DNA of 64,000 bases, from NCBI GenBank assembly GCA_019358945.1, contig JAHHIE010000021.1, forward strand, positions 1-64,000, read 5' to 3'. Below are positions 45,641-55,253 of this stretch, one piece after another (positions within the stretch are counted from its first letter, which is position 1; each line of letters starts with the position of its first letter). The translations under genes were made by a program, and so were the position numbers. The stretch is from Stenomitos rutilans HA7619-LM2. GTDB lineage: Bacteria > Cyanobacteriota > Cyanobacteriia > Leptolyngbyales > Leptolyngbyaceae. The notes under the pieces are model-generated. The model did no database searches, was not told the origin of the DNA, and saw only the letters and a program-made list of their open reading frames with translations.

Positions 45641-46047
45641 GCGTCATTGTTGATACGTCTGTTTGGTCACTGGCGCTACGTCGGAAAGCCCTGCCTACTA
45701 ATTCTTCGATCGTTGCAACTCTACAAGACTTAATTGCCAATGATCAAGTCGCCTTATTAGGCGCGATTCGTCAAGAAATTCTTTCAGGCATTCGTAGCTC
45801 CGAACAGTTCATTCGCTTACGAAACTACCTGAGAGCTTTGCCAGATATAACGCTCGCGATCGAAGATTACGAACTTGCCGCAGAGTTCTTTAATACCTGC
45901 CGGAGCAAAGGCATTCAAGGCTCAAATACGGACTTTCTGATCTGTGCAGCGGCTCATCGTCGCAGTTTCAGTATTTTTACAACCGATCAAGATCTGCAAA
46001 ATTTTCAAGCACACATTCCCATTGTTTTGTTGCCAACTCAAAGCTAG
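45637..46047 (+). CDS. VapC-type PIN-domain toxin (pair 1)
   Basis: This 136-residue PIN-domain ribonuclease has acidic residues in IVDTSVW, RQEIL, TDFLICAAA and FTTDQDL, making the expected four-acid metal site. It cuts RNA, commonly tRNA or rRNA in VapC toxins. The ATG overlaps the antitoxin stop. Length is normal and no damage is seen. Confidence 0.9.
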   Translation: MSVIVDTSVWSLALRRKALPTNSSIVATLQDLIANDQVALLGAIRQEILSGIRSSEQFIRLRNYLRALPDITLAIEDYELAAEFFNTCRSKGIQGSNTDFLICAAAHRRSFSIFTTDQDLQNFQAHIPIVLLPTQS

Positions 46048-46151
46048 GAAAAGCATCAATTGCATAAGCAGGTACGGATGAACGCGCACGATGGACATGC
46101 TCACAACCGGATGCGACGTTAGACTGAAGTCAAATCATTCTGGGCGATGGC

Positions 46152-46412
46152 ATGAGAACGATCGAAACCACAGCAACGATTACTAAAGATGGGCAACTTA
46201 CCCTGCAAGTGCCGCCCGATCTTGCGCCTGGTCAGCACCGCGTTGTTGTTGTTATTGATGAGCAGCTTGAATTATCGCTGCCTCAGGCTCAGACTGATCC
46301 TTTGATTGGTCTCTTTTCCGGTACTCCTGAGCTTGGCACACAGTCAGAAGCGATTCTACAGTCCGAGATTACAGCTAACACTGGTTGGACGTGGAAACAA
46401 TTACCGCTGTAG
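46152..46412 (+). CDS. Antitoxin-like protein (pair 2)
   Basis: This 86-residue protein begins MRTIETTATITKDGQLTLQVPPDLAPGQHRVVVVIDEQ, an AbrB-like or swapped-hairpin type N terminus used for DNA binding in antitoxins. It continues with a distinct C-terminal toxin-binding part (SLPQAQTDPLIGLFSGTPELGTQSEAILQSEI). The first 40 codons are nearly identical at the DNA level to those of the gene at 48256, while the rest differs. It overlaps the start of the downstream PIN gene. Confidence 0.82.
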   Translation: MRTIETTATITKDGQLTLQVPPDLAPGQHRVVVVIDEQLELSLPQAQTDPLIGLFSGTPELGTQSEAILQSEITANTGWTWKQLPL

Positions 46413-46810
46413 CAGACACAGGCTTTGTCGTTGCCTTACTTAATCGATCGGATGCAAGTCATGCAGCCGCAGTCAGTGTATATCTCCAACAGCAAAGCAT
46501 CCTGCTACCACAAACGACCTTAACTGAAGTTGCTTACTTGGTCGGGCGTGATGCTAGCACTGCAACCACGGTCGCTTTCTTACAAGGACTCTCTGCCAGT
46601 CGCTTTCACTTAACAGCTCTAATTGCACAGGATTTGATTCGAGTCGCAGCGATTCTTGACCAGTACGCAGATAGTCGGATTGATTTTGTTGATGCCACTG
46701 TAATGGCGATCGCTGAACGCTACCGTAGCCAAACCATTTTGACCCTAGATCAACGAGACTTTCGCATCCTCCGTCCCCAACACTGTGAGAGCTTTATCTT
46801 GCTGCCTTAA
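46391..46810 (+). CDS. PIN-domain toxin (pair 2)
   Basis: This 139-residue PIN nuclease has the acids in VADTGFV, LTEVAYL, VDATVMA and LTLDQRDF. GTG 46391 is the proposed start; a TTG at 46385 is an alternative. It overlaps the antitoxin gene by about 20 bases and is translationally coupled. It is paralogous to the toxin at 47197: both end with A(I/L)AERYR.Q.ILTLD.R.F...(R/K)P. Confidence 0.88.
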   Translation: METITAVADTGFVVALLNRSDASHAAAVSVYLQQQSILLPQTTLTEVAYLVGRDASTATTVAFLQGLSASRFHLTALIAQDLIRVAAILDQYADSRIDFVDATVMAIAERYRSQTILTLDQRDFRILRPQHCESFILLP

Positions 46811-46993
46811 AGATTCGGCGATCGAGCTTGGCTTCAAAGAAGATGCCGTCTTGCAGTTGCGAGAGCAGGTAAGAGAAAGGCTAAAGGCTAAAAACTAAAG
46901 GCTAAAAGATAAGGGATGAATGGGGAGGGATGAAGAGAGATGAGGGGCGACGAGGGGCGATCGGGCTATTCTTAATCTGCTAAGGTATAAGAC

Positions 46994-47218
46994 ATGAAAG
47001 CCACGACCGTCTACTTATCTGAGGAAGCAACGTTAGCGCTAGAGAAACTGGCTCAGCAGCTAAACCGTCCTGCTTCTGAGCTAATTCAAGATGCGATCGA
47101 TCGCTATCTTTTGAATAGCCATGCATCGCTTCCTCCTTCTATTGGGCTGGGAGCCAGTGGCAGCGGCGATCTTTCAGAGCGCGATGAAGAACTGCTGTGG
47201 CAAGAATCGATGTCCTAG
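46994..47218 (+). CDS. Ribbon-helix-helix antitoxin (pair 3)
   Basis: This 74-residue protein has an RHH DNA-binding N terminus (MKATTVYLSEEATLALEKLAQQLNRPASELIQDAIDRYL) and an acidic tail (GDLSERDEELLWQESMS) of the kind that blocks a PIN active site. It is preceded by a run of AAAGGCTAAA-like repeats (about 46877-46910) and overlaps the next gene. Confidence 0.9.
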   Translation: MKATTVYLSEEATLALEKLAQQLNRPASELIQDAIDRYLLNSHASLPPSIGLGASGSGDLSERDEELLWQESMS

Positions 47219-47613
47219 CGGATACCAGCGGCATTATTGCCCTGCTCGATCGCGACGATCGTTATCATCAAGCTGCGATCAAAGTTGCTAGGGCAAATAC
47301 GCTTACGGTGCCTTCAACCGTCTTACCTGAAGTTGATTATTTAGTCAGCAAGTATTTGGGTGAGGCTGTGGCACAAGCGTTTATTCAAGATTTGGCAGAT
47401 GCTCATTTCAACTACCTTACCGTGGAACTTGATGACATCAGAAACGCATTAGACGTTATGACTCGCTACAAAGGCGTTCCTCTTGGCTTAGTCGATGCAA
47501 GTCTGGTTGCGCTAGCAGAACGCTATCGTGTGCAAAAAATACTGACGCTCGATCGACGACACTTCAGCTTGATTAAACCGAGAGGATTGGAATACCTGGA
47601 ATTACTACCCTAA
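47197..47613 (+). CDS. PIN-domain toxin (pair 3)
   Basis: This 138-residue PIN nuclease has acids in LADTSGI, LPEVDYL, VDASLVA and LTLDRRHF. GTG at 47197 overlaps the antitoxin by 22 bases. Its TAA stop overlaps by one base the ATG of a papain-fold toxin fragment, so that fragment may be translated by coupling. It is a paralogue of the pair 2 toxin. Confidence 0.9.
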   Translation: MARIDVLADTSGIIALLDRDDRYHQAAIKVARANTLTVPSTVLPEVDYLVSKYLGEAVAQAFIQDLADAHFNYLTVELDDIRNALDVMTRYKGVPLGLVDASLVALAERYRVQKILTLDRRHFSLIKPRGLEYLELLP

Positions 47614-47819
47614 TGGTTTTCAGGGAATGTCTTACAGGTAGCGCGATCGCCAAAAATGGGAGACATGAGGGCATTGCTGTTACGATCGAAGACACAGAAA
47701 TCGTTTTTGATAACCATCATCCTCGTGGCATCCCCAGAAAAACCTGGTTAGCGAATCTTCAGTTCCACAACAAAGCGTTTAGTGGTCAGCCCTTCCAGGT
47801 TACCGAAACAACCTTTTGA
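47613..47819 (+). pseudogene. Papain-fold toxin (Tox-PL-2-like), C-terminal fragment
   Basis: The 68 residues contain AKNGRHEGIAVTIEDTEIVFDNHHPRGIPRKTWLANLQF and QPFQVTETTF, matching the C-terminal half of papain-fold polymorphic toxins (catalytic histidine and the later acidic/amide residue). The N-terminal half with the catalytic cysteine is missing, so it is probably inactive, although a cysteine in MVFRECL is present near the start. Its ATG overlaps the stop of the upstream PIN gene. It precedes a likely immunity gene by nine bases, showing the original toxin-immunity pairing. Confidence 0.72.
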
Positions 47820-47828
47820 GAGGTCATC

Positions 47829-48176
47829 ATGCAAGAAGCGATTCAGTATCCAGCCGCGCACCAGGCGGAGTATCTCTACCCGCTGCTGCATCGAATTAAA
47901 GCAAGACCGGGCATGTATCTAGGGCGACCCTCTCTCACTCGTCTCAGAATGCTACTACTGGGCTACAGCTTGGCGCGGCGAGAACTAAATCTGCCTCTGA
48001 CTGAGCAGGAAAAAAGCTTCGATGGGTTTCAAGACTGGATACAACAGCGCTTTCAGATCCAGTCTTCCCAGGCATGGGACAGCATCATTTTATTCCACTC
48101 AACCGATGAGCAAGAGGCTTTAACAAGATTCTTCCAGCTCTTTGAAGAGTTTTGCGAAGCGGTGAAGCGACCTTAA
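47829..48176 (+). CDS. Likely immunity protein for papain-fold toxin
   Basis: This 115-residue protein carries YLYPLLHRIKARPGMYLGRPSLTRLRMLLLGYSLARRELNLP, a motif (RPGMYLG...L..GY) typical of a family found downstream of papain-fold toxins in cyanobacteria. A helical C-terminal half (DEQEALTRFFQLFEEFCEAVKR) follows. No membrane segment is seen, so it acts in the cytoplasm. It remains intact although the toxin ahead of it is truncated. Confidence 0.7.
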   Translation: MQEAIQYPAAHQAEYLYPLLHRIKARPGMYLGRPSLTRLRMLLLGYSLARRELNLPLTEQEKSFDGFQDWIQQRFQIQSSQAWDSIILFHSTDEQEALTRFFQLFEEFCEAVKRP

Positions 48177-48255
48177 GCGATTGTAGGGGTTGATAAAGGG
48201 GCGATCGGGCCTGGGTGAAGCGCTAAACTAAGTTCAAATCATTCTGGGCGTTTGT

Positions 48256-48477
48256 ATGAGAATGATCGAGACCACAGCAACGATTACTAAAGATGGGCAA
48301 CTTACCCTGCAAGTGCCGCCCGATCTTGCGCCTGGTCAGCACCGTGTTGTTGTTGTCATTGATGAGCAGTCTGTTCCTACTCCCCAGCGATCGCCCCTAC
48401 AATTTTCAGCCTACCCGGTTGGGTTAGTCTCTCCCGCTCTAACCTTCCGTCGAGAAGATCTCTATGGCGACTCATAA
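48256..48477 (+). CDS. Antitoxin-like protein (pair 4), 5' half duplicated from pair 2
   Basis: This 73-residue protein shares MR.IETTATITKDGQLTLQVPPDLAPGQHRVVVVIDEQ with the antitoxin at 46152. The DNA is almost identical from about 18 bases before the start through codon 38. The C-terminal half (SVPTPQRSPLQFSAYPVGLVSPALTFRREDLYGDS) is unrelated to that of pair 2, matching a different toxin partner. It overlaps the next gene by 14 bases. Confidence 0.85.
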   Translation: MRMIETTATITKDGQLTLQVPPDLAPGQHRVVVVIDEQSVPTPQRSPLQFSAYPVGLVSPALTFRREDLYGDS

Positions 48478-48907
48478 CGCTGTTTTCATCGACATAGACG
48501 TACTCATTTATGCCAAGCTGTCTCTCTCGCCGTTTCATCGTCAAGCTGTAGAGAGATTGCAGACCTTAGAGATAGCAGGAACCCAATTCTGGATCAGCAG
48601 CCAAATCATCAGGGAATATCTTTCTGCGTTGACGCGCCCTAGCGACTTGTCCGCGCACATTCTCGTTGCGACACTGGTAGAGGATAGTCACTATTTTGTC
48701 AGCCAATTTGAGGTTGCTGAAGATAATCGTGAAACGACAGAAAGGTTACTAACTTTGATTGAGCAGGTTAGCGTAGGCGGCAAGCAAGTCTATGATGCGA
48801 ATATCGTTGCTACAATGCAGGCCTATGAAATTCCATCGCTGCTAACTCACAATACTCAGGATTTCAACCGTTTTTCCAATCTCGTTACTTTAATGCCGTT
48901 GGTCTAA
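48464..48907 (+). CDS. PIN-domain toxin (pair 4)
   Basis: This 147-residue PIN nuclease has acids in FIDIDVLIYA, IIREYLSAL, VYDANIVATM and THNTQDFNRF. It is of a different PIN branch from pairs 2 and 3, lacking the AERYR signature. It is coupled to the upstream antitoxin. No damage is seen. Confidence 0.88.
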   Translation: MATHNAVFIDIDVLIYAKLSLSPFHRQAVERLQTLEIAGTQFWISSQIIREYLSALTRPSDLSAHILVATLVEDSHYFVSQFEVAEDNRETTERLLTLIEQVSVGGKQVYDANIVATMQAYEIPSLLTHNTQDFNRFSNLVTLMPLV

Positions 48908-49121
48908 CGACGCAGCAGGTGTACTATTTGGGTCATGGCGAGAGACGATGACGATCGGACGTATCTTGGCAGCAAGCCCCAAATCGACCAACCATACTCC
49001 GCCTGGTTTAGGGTTCATCGAGCGAATCCAATACCTCTTGTTCAACGACTCTAGAGCACCTGGCAGCTAGTCAGACATATCCTACTTGAGATAATGAGCG
49101 TATCCTTCCGCAAGTACAGCC

Positions 49122-49763
49122 ATGTTTGCGATCGTCTCCCATAAGAACCTTCAACTTCGACCTGGCGGAGTCTTACGATTGCCTGCTACGTGGGACGAGT
49201 ATGAGAGCCTGAGCGCACAACGCGGTGACGGTTCGTTGCCTCGACTTAAGTACCGCAATGGAGAAGTCTTGCTAATGTCGCCTCTGCCACATCACGGAAA
49301 AGATGCCAGCCTGATCGCTGATATCATCAAAACACTGCTAGATCACGCAAATAGCGAGTATGACTCCTTTACGCCAATTACGATGAAGCTACCGGAAGAA
49401 AGCGGGATTGAACCAGACTATTGCTTCTACATTGACAATTGGGAAGCCGTGCTAGGCAAAAAGCGGATTGATTGGCGCAGTGATCCACCACCCGATCTGG
49501 TGCTTGAGATTGATGTCACCAGTTATTCCGATATCAATGATTATTTGCCGTATCAGGTTCCCGAAGTGTGGCTGTATAAGCGCAACCAACTACGTATCTA
49601 TCAGCTTCAGGAGAATGCTTACCAACTGAAAGCTCAAAGCCGCTATTTCCCAGCGATCGATCTGCCAACGCTCATTGAGTCTTGCCTTCAGCTTGCCTAC
49701 GATCGCAACACCAGCGCTGCCATTCGGGACTTAAGGCAACGGCTCAGAGATGGCCTGTTGTAG
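49122..49763 (+). CDS. Uma2-family (DUF820) endonuclease-like protein
   Basis: This 213-residue Uma2 protein shows ATWDEYESLSAQRGDGSLPRLKYRNGEVLLMSPLPHHGKDASLIADI, the acidic ligand in GIEPDYCFYIDNW, DPPPDLVLEIDVTSYSDIND with the E.D.T motif, and QVPEVWLYKRNQLRIYQL. It is a PD-(D/E)XK-type fold, presumed nuclease, common in cyanobacteria. It marks the right end of the accessory island and is not closely related to the Uma2 at 41197. Confidence 0.88.
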   Translation: MFAIVSHKNLQLRPGGVLRLPATWDEYESLSAQRGDGSLPRLKYRNGEVLLMSPLPHHGKDASLIADIIKTLLDHANSEYDSFTPITMKLPEESGIEPDYCFYIDNWEAVLGKKRIDWRSDPPPDLVLEIDVTSYSDINDYLPYQVPEVWLYKRNQLRIYQLQENAYQLKAQSRYFPAIDLPTLIESCLQLAYDRNTSAAIRDLRQRLRDGLL

Positions 49764-49770
49764 ATTCAAA

Positions 49771-50331
49771 CTAGGAGAAAATTTGTTTAGCCCACTGTCC
49801 TAGCGCCAAGCCAAACAGCGAGAGACCGCTGAGAATAAAAAACGTGTAGGTTTTTCCAAACAAGCGGAGTAAGTCGTTTCTCGCGCCAGCGACAGTTTCG
49901 GGCAACGTCACCGCAAAAATGCCTGCGATCGCTCCTACACCAGCCATACCCAAGATATTCAACAAACCCATCGTCTTAGCCCACAGCATCGCAGCCATTA
50001 CGCTGATGGCTCCAGCCATCAACATACTCGCAACGCCTGGTACCGTCCATCCCAAAAAGACCACCATCGCAAAGGCCGTTGCCAGTTGACCTTCTGCAAT
50101 GCCAAAGACGCTACCCGCAAAGGCCCCAGCCAAGCCTCCAGCCAAGCCACTGCTCAACGTCCACGTTACAGCGGGTGTCAAAATAAGAATCTTGGCAATG
50201 GTCAGTGCAAAAGCAAGCGGCAACACAATGCTTTGCGCCCAGGATGGCGTATACGCAAGTAGAAAGCCAACCAGTACGTACCACAAGAAGTTAAGCGCCA
50301 GCCAGTTAAGCGGGATGGTGGTTGTTTTCAT
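49771..50331 (-). CDS. Small membrane protein, unknown function
   Basis: This 186-residue protein has about five to six transmembrane helices (WLALNFLWYVLVGFLLAYTP, VLPLAFALTIAKILIL, LSSGLAGGLAGAFAGSVFG, FAMVVFLGWTVPGVASMLMAG, YTFFILSGLSLFGLALGQW). Gly/Ala-rich helices suggest tight packing. No family is recognised. ATG 50331 is used; three more in-frame residues lie upstream. It is convergent with the Uma2 gene. Confidence 0.65.
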   Translation of the reverse strand: MKTTTIPLNWLALNFLWYVLVGFLLAYTPSWAQSIVLPLAFALTIAKILILTPAVTWTLSSGLAGGLAGAFAGSVFGIAEGQLATAFAMVVFLGWTVPGVASMLMAGAISVMAAMLWAKTMGLLNILGMAGVGAIAGIFAVTLPETVAGARNDLLRLFGKTYTFFILSGLSLFGLALGQWAKQIFS

Positions 50332-50577
50332 ACATTGCAACGTTGTGATGACGGGGTTGCTGACTCAAACTGAAGCTCTGTGGTAAACGCACGACCATGC
50401 AGAGGCGATCGATCCGTTATCGACTACTGTACTGAATTCGTTAGGACAGTGCCGAGGAGATTTACTTTTTTGATTGTCTCAATCTGCCGCTTTTCAACAA
50501 ACAAGCTATTTACAGTGACTGTAAAGCTTTCAAGAAGATTGCGATCGCCTTCTCAGGTTAGGTATGGCTTGCAAAAG

Positions 50578-51252
50578 TTAGCGCGTCGTCTGCAATACCT
50601 GTTTGGATCGCACAATCTGATCTTGACTAAATCCTGCTTCATCTAAATAGTTCAGAAAGGACGCATCGCTATAGCGAGGATCGACACTAAGCGCCTGACG
50701 ATATGCCTCCTGCGCTAATGCTTTTTCGCCATTGCCCCAGTGGGCGATCGCCAGCGTTACAAAGGGATGAGGATTGGTCGGTTCTAAGCGGACGGCTGTT
50801 TTGGCGGTAGCGATCGCAAAGTTGTACTGCCCGATGCGCTCACAGGCAAGACTGAGATTGTAGGAAGGAATTTCGTTGTCTGGTTGTAGTATGGCTGCCC
50901 AAGCATGAGCAGCGATCGCCGACATCAACTGGCCTTCAACCAGATACACAATGCCCAGTGCATTTAGGGTTTGTACATTGAACGGGTTGAACTGCAAGGC
51001 TTGTAGAAGGGTGTCAACCGCCGCCACATTTTGCTTTGCTTTATGCTGCGTCCAGCCCAGTAAGATTCTGCCAGAAAGATTGTTGGGTTCAAGAGCGCTT
51101 GCTTGCTCAAGGGCCGCGATCGCCTCCGGGTAGCGCTCCTGCTCCCGATAGCTCAAGCCTTGCTGCCGATACGTTTCTGCCGATATGGCAAACGCTGGTA
51201 TCGCAGACAGACTGCTACTAACAACTATCCCAGCGACAACCCATCCCTTCAT
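50578..51252 (-). CDS. Exported TPR protein, 224 residues
   Basis: A signal peptide (WVVAGIVVSSSLSAIPAFA) is followed by about five TPR repeats (for example YRQQGLSYREQERYPEAIAALEQASALEPNNLSGRILLGW and NALGIVYLVEGQLMSAIAAHAWAAILQPDN). It is likely periplasmic and mediates protein contacts. The last 25 residues (DEAGFSQDQIVRSKQVLQTTR) are not TPR. It lies downstream of mutM on the same strand, with about 120 bases between. Confidence 0.85.
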   Translation of the reverse strand: MKGWVVAGIVVSSSLSAIPAFAISAETYRQQGLSYREQERYPEAIAALEQASALEPNNLSGRILLGWTQHKAKQNVAAVDTLLQALQFNPFNVQTLNALGIVYLVEGQLMSAIAAHAWAAILQPDNEIPSYNLSLACERIGQYNFAIATAKTAVRLEPTNPHPFVTLAIAHWGNGEKALAQEAYRQALSVDPRYSDASFLNYLDEAGFSQDQIVRSKQVLQTTR

Positions 51253-51370
51253 CTTTTATCCTTTAGCGATCAGCGGTCAGCTTAACAAGCAGGCGACCTT
51301 TAGGAAAACAAGCTACAGCGTTCAGCAAACATGCGCCCTTAAACTGCCAGCTTCAACTCAAACCTTATCC

Positions 51371-52366
<996 letters not shown>

Positions 52367-52462
52367 AGAAAGCAATGCTCCCAGACAACCAGTGTCTAAA
52401 CGTCAGACAGTTAATCCTTAGTCTAACGTGCATAGCCTATAGCCTGAAGCCAACAACTACTG

Positions 52463-52861
52463 CTAGCGAGATTCTGTACCCTGGTTAGCATCACCTTCAA
52501 CACCAGTGCTGCCACCTGGAGCATCGGCTGTCTGTGCGGGATCGGCTGTTGCTGTACCCGTTGTTGTACTGGAAGGCTTACCAACCTCTTCTTGGCTACC
52601 AGTCTTACGAATAGCAGGCTCGATCGGGGTCTGTCTACCAGTCGTTTTGGCTGCGCCTGTCTTTTTAGTGGGGGGTGCAACTTCAACCACTTCACTTGCA
52701 GCAAAGTTGTTAGTGTTCACGCCCGCGTAATTGACTTTATCAAACCGCACAATCACCGAGTACTTAATGCCGCTCTGATCGATCGACGCAACGGTGCCAT
52801 AATCCTGGAACCAGTAAGACTCTTTGCGAAGAATTTTGACTTTAGAACCGCGCTGAACCAT
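52463..52861 (-). CDS. psaE: Photosystem I subunit IV (PsaE) with C-terminal extension
   Basis: The first 65-70 residues are a normal Psa[62 protein letters not shown], an SH3-like fold on the stromal face of photosystem I that helps dock ferredoxin and stabilise PsaC/PsaD. Usual PsaE ends near residue 70-75. Here it continues for about 60 more residues of Pro/Thr/Gly/Ala-rich low-complexity sequence ([40 protein letters not shown]). No second domain or signal is apparent in the extension. It stands alone, 96 bases upstream of mutM on the same strand. Confidence 0.95.
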   Translation of the reverse strand: MVQRGSKVKILRKESYWFQDYGTVASIDQSGIKYSVIVRFDKVNYAGVNTNNFAASEVVEVAPPTKKTGAAKTTGRQTPIEPAIRKTGSQEEVGKPSSTTTGTATADPAQTADAPGGSTGVEGDANQGTESR

Positions 52862-53106
52862 GAGTGTTTTTCCCTCTTATTGTTAAGCTTCAACTCATAC
52901 AGCTTTAATGACCCTAACTTTACTACGAACCGATGACACATTCAGCGCGAGTGTGGGTGGTTGCAACAATCTGAAATATTTTGCATTGCGTCAGAAGTTA
53001 GAAGTCAGGAGCCAGAAGTAAGCGTTGCCTTCAAATTCTGATCAGCCTTTTAGCCTTCATCCCCCCATCCCCCATTTCCTATCCCCTCATTCCCATTCCC
53101 CATCCC

Positions 53107-54285
53107 TCATCCCTCCCCATACCTCCTCCCTCTCCATTGCTTTGGCGTTTGGAGTGAAGACAGAAAGAGCCGCAAGACAGCGATCGGATCGGCAAGAGGT
53201 GAGAGCCAAAAAAGCCATGCTGGTTTAGCGTGAGTACGATCGCAAGAGGGCGCGATCGCGAACGTGAGTCCTATTCGAATCAGCACGAGCAGTAAATTGA
53301 GGCTGAATGCTGTGATGACTACAGGTGCAGAACGACCGCTGAGCATGTCACCAAACAGTAGCAATACAACGGGAATGGGAAGCCCCTGAACGGCGAGCAG
53401 CAGCAGCCAATCACCCCAAACTTGACTGCGAGAAGCGGCATCTTTGAGATCGAGCGATCGCCCCCATTCGCGCCACGTTTCAGCCGCTCCTTCATACATC
53501 CGCACTTTCAGCACATTTGCTCCATCCAGAAAGGCGACTTTGGCTCCTTGAGCCGCGATCGCGCGTGCCAGCGTGACATCATCACAAAACGAGCGGCGAG
53601 CAACCGTATAACCGCCAACCTGAGCGAGTTGCGATCGACGGCAGAAAAAGCATTGTCCATTTGCCATCACGCGATCGGGTCGATTTCCTGTTTCGCCTGC
53701 TGGCCCAAAGCGATACACCAACGTCAGCAGCAGCGCCGGATGCAGCAACAGTTCACCGGGGTACCTTAAAAGAAACTGAGGTGCCAGTGAAATTAAATCG
53801 TATCCCTCCCGATTAGCCGTATCAAGCAAACTGGCAACAAGACCGGGTTGAGGTTGCGTATCGGCATCGATTCCCAGTACCCAATCACTGTCAACCGCGC
53901 TTGATAAAAAACCATGATGCAATGCCCAGGGACGACCCACCCAATCCTGGGGCAGTGGATCATCGTTGAGGAGACGAAAGCGTGGATCAGTCGCCTGCGC
54001 TGCTTTCACTAGCTCTGGTGTGCGATCGGTTGAGTGGCTATCTACCACCAAAATCTCTCGCACTTCGTAGCCTTGACGGCTCAGCCCCGAAAGGCACGGC
54101 ATCAGGCGTTCTGCCTCATTAAGGGTCGGCACGATCACACTAACGGTCGCTAGCTGATCTGGCGTTGGCTGTTTGGGTTGCAACGGTGGATAGCGGTCCG
54201 GCCCTCGCAGCAAGCGAGAAAGCAAAATAGCCGTAGCTGGCACCTGAGCCAGGAGCAGACCGAGAAGCAAAACGTCTCTAATCAC
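53107..54285 (-). CDS. cruG: Carotenoid 2'-O-glycosyltransferase (GT2)
   Basis: This 392-residue family-2 glycosyltransferase has one N-terminal helix and the GT-A motifs VSVIVPTLNEAERL, ILVVDSHSTDRTPE, WVLGIDADTQPQPG (DxD) and RSFCDDVTLARAIAAQG. C-terminal membrane spans follow (LLLLAVQGLPIPVVLLLFG, FSLNLLLVLIRIGLTFAI). In cyanobacteria the gene paired with cruF is CruG, which attaches a sugar (fucose, rhamnose or other) to the 2' hydroxyl in myxoxanthophyll synthesis. A GTG start overlaps the cruF stop by four bases (GTGA), so the pair is translationally coupled. Confidence 0.85.
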   Translation of the reverse strand: MIRDVLLLGLLLAQVPATAILLSRLLRGPDRYPPLQPKQPTPDQLATVSVIVPTLNEAERLMPCLSGLSRQGYEVREILVVDSHSTDRTPELVKAAQATDPRFRLLNDDPLPQDWVGRPWALHHGFLSSAVDSDWVLGIDADTQPQPGLVASLLDTANREGYDLISLAPQFLLRYPGELLLHPALLLTLVYRFGPAGETGNRPDRVMANGQCFFCRRSQLAQVGGYTVARRSFCDDVTLARAIAAQGAKVAFLDGANVLKVRMYEGAAETWREWGRSLDLKDAASRSQVWGDWLLLLAVQGLPIPVVLLLFGDMLSGRSAPVVITAFSLNLLLVLIRIGLTFAIAPSCDRTHAKPAWLFWLSPLADPIAVLRLFLSSLQTPKQWRGRRYGEG

Positions 54286-55253
54286 GAGGATGACTTGGAT
54301 GCGGCTGCAACCGGCACGGTAGAAACGTCACTATGGGCAACAGCCGTTTTTTCGAGCTCGTTGCCGCGAAAAGACGCTTCTGTATCGATAGCAGGCTCAA
54401 TCGCTACAGTCGGCTTAGCCACCCACCAAAGGGCGATCGCGGGTAGTACCCCTAAAACAGCGCCGATCGCAGTAGGAATCCAGAACCGCACATCCAACTG
54501 ATTCACGGTGATGACAGCGCCAAACGCAAAGTTCACAAGGTAGATCACCAGTGGGACGGTGAGTTGGGGACGGGTAAGGACGATCGACGTGTTGCGCCAA
54601 AAGAGCGCTGCAACCGACATAAACAGAGCACCCGTACCCAACCAGCCTGTCAGGTTGCGGTAGGGCATCCCAAAAAACTGACCCAGATCGCGGAATTCCC
54701 AGAAGGGATAGGCCGTCTGACTCATGGCAGGGTCAAGCACAAAGTCCCACGCGGTGAGGAGAATGGCACCCAGCAAAATTGCGCTGACTTGCTTCTGCCA
54801 GCTTTTGAACCCAATCGCATCCAGCCCAACCCGGGCCAGCAGATACGTCGATAATCCTACATAAAACCAGGACAACGGAATCGTAAACGGGACGAGTCCA
54901 GCGATTTTGTAGCCTAAGCCGTTGAGATAACCATAGTGTCCAAACGGAAAACCTGTGCTGGTTCCCAGTAGTTCGCTGCTTAGCGAAAGGCCGATCGATG
55001 GCACCATAAACAGCAACCAGGCACGCAAGCCCAGCGTGCGATAGGCATAAAGGGCCACCGTCACAGCTCCCAAGAGAATATAAACGACGCCACCACCCGC
55101 CATGCTCCAGCCAAACAGAGCTTGTCCAAAGGACGGTAGGGTGGCGATAAATTCAGGGTTTGGCAACACTAGCAGCAACCCTGCTAACCCAAACACCAAC
55201 GATAGAATATGACCCGTCAGGCAGAAACGCTCGATCGCGACTAGCTGTCTCAT
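54282..55253 (-). CDS. cruF: Carotenoid 1',2'-hydratase
   Basis: This 323-residue membrane protein has about seven or eight helices (LAGLLLVLPNPEFIATLPSFGQALFGWSMAGGGVVYILLGAVTVALYAYRTLGL, LLFMVPSIGLSLSSELLGTSTGFPFGHYGY). It matches the CruF family, which adds water to the psi end of gamma-carotene as the first committed step toward myxoxanthophyll. A conserved E..GTSTG.PFG.Y motif is present. It is directly upstream of and overlaps cruG. The last 40 residues are hydrophilic and variable. Confidence 0.88.
   Translation of the reverse strand: MRQLVAIERFCLTGHILSLVFGLAGLLLVLPNPEFIATLPSFGQALFGWSMAGGGVVYILLGAVTVALYAYRTLGLRAWLLFMVPSIGLSLSSELLGTSTGFPFGHYGYLNGLGYKIAGLVPFTIPLSWFYVGLSTYLLARVGLDAIGFKSWQKQVSAILLGAILLTAWDFVLDPAMSQTAYPFWEFRDLGQFFGMPYRNLTGWLGTGALFMSVAALFWRNTSIVLTRPQLTVPLVIYLVNFAFGAVITVNQLDVRFWIPTAIGAVLGVLPAIALWWVAKPTVAIEPAIDTEASFRGNELEKTAVAHSDVSTVPVAAASKSSS

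Noticed and set aside
52367..52375. TTG start nine bases upstream for mutM
   Set aside because: MutM needs proline as the N-terminal residue after Met removal; only the GTG at 52366 gives that.
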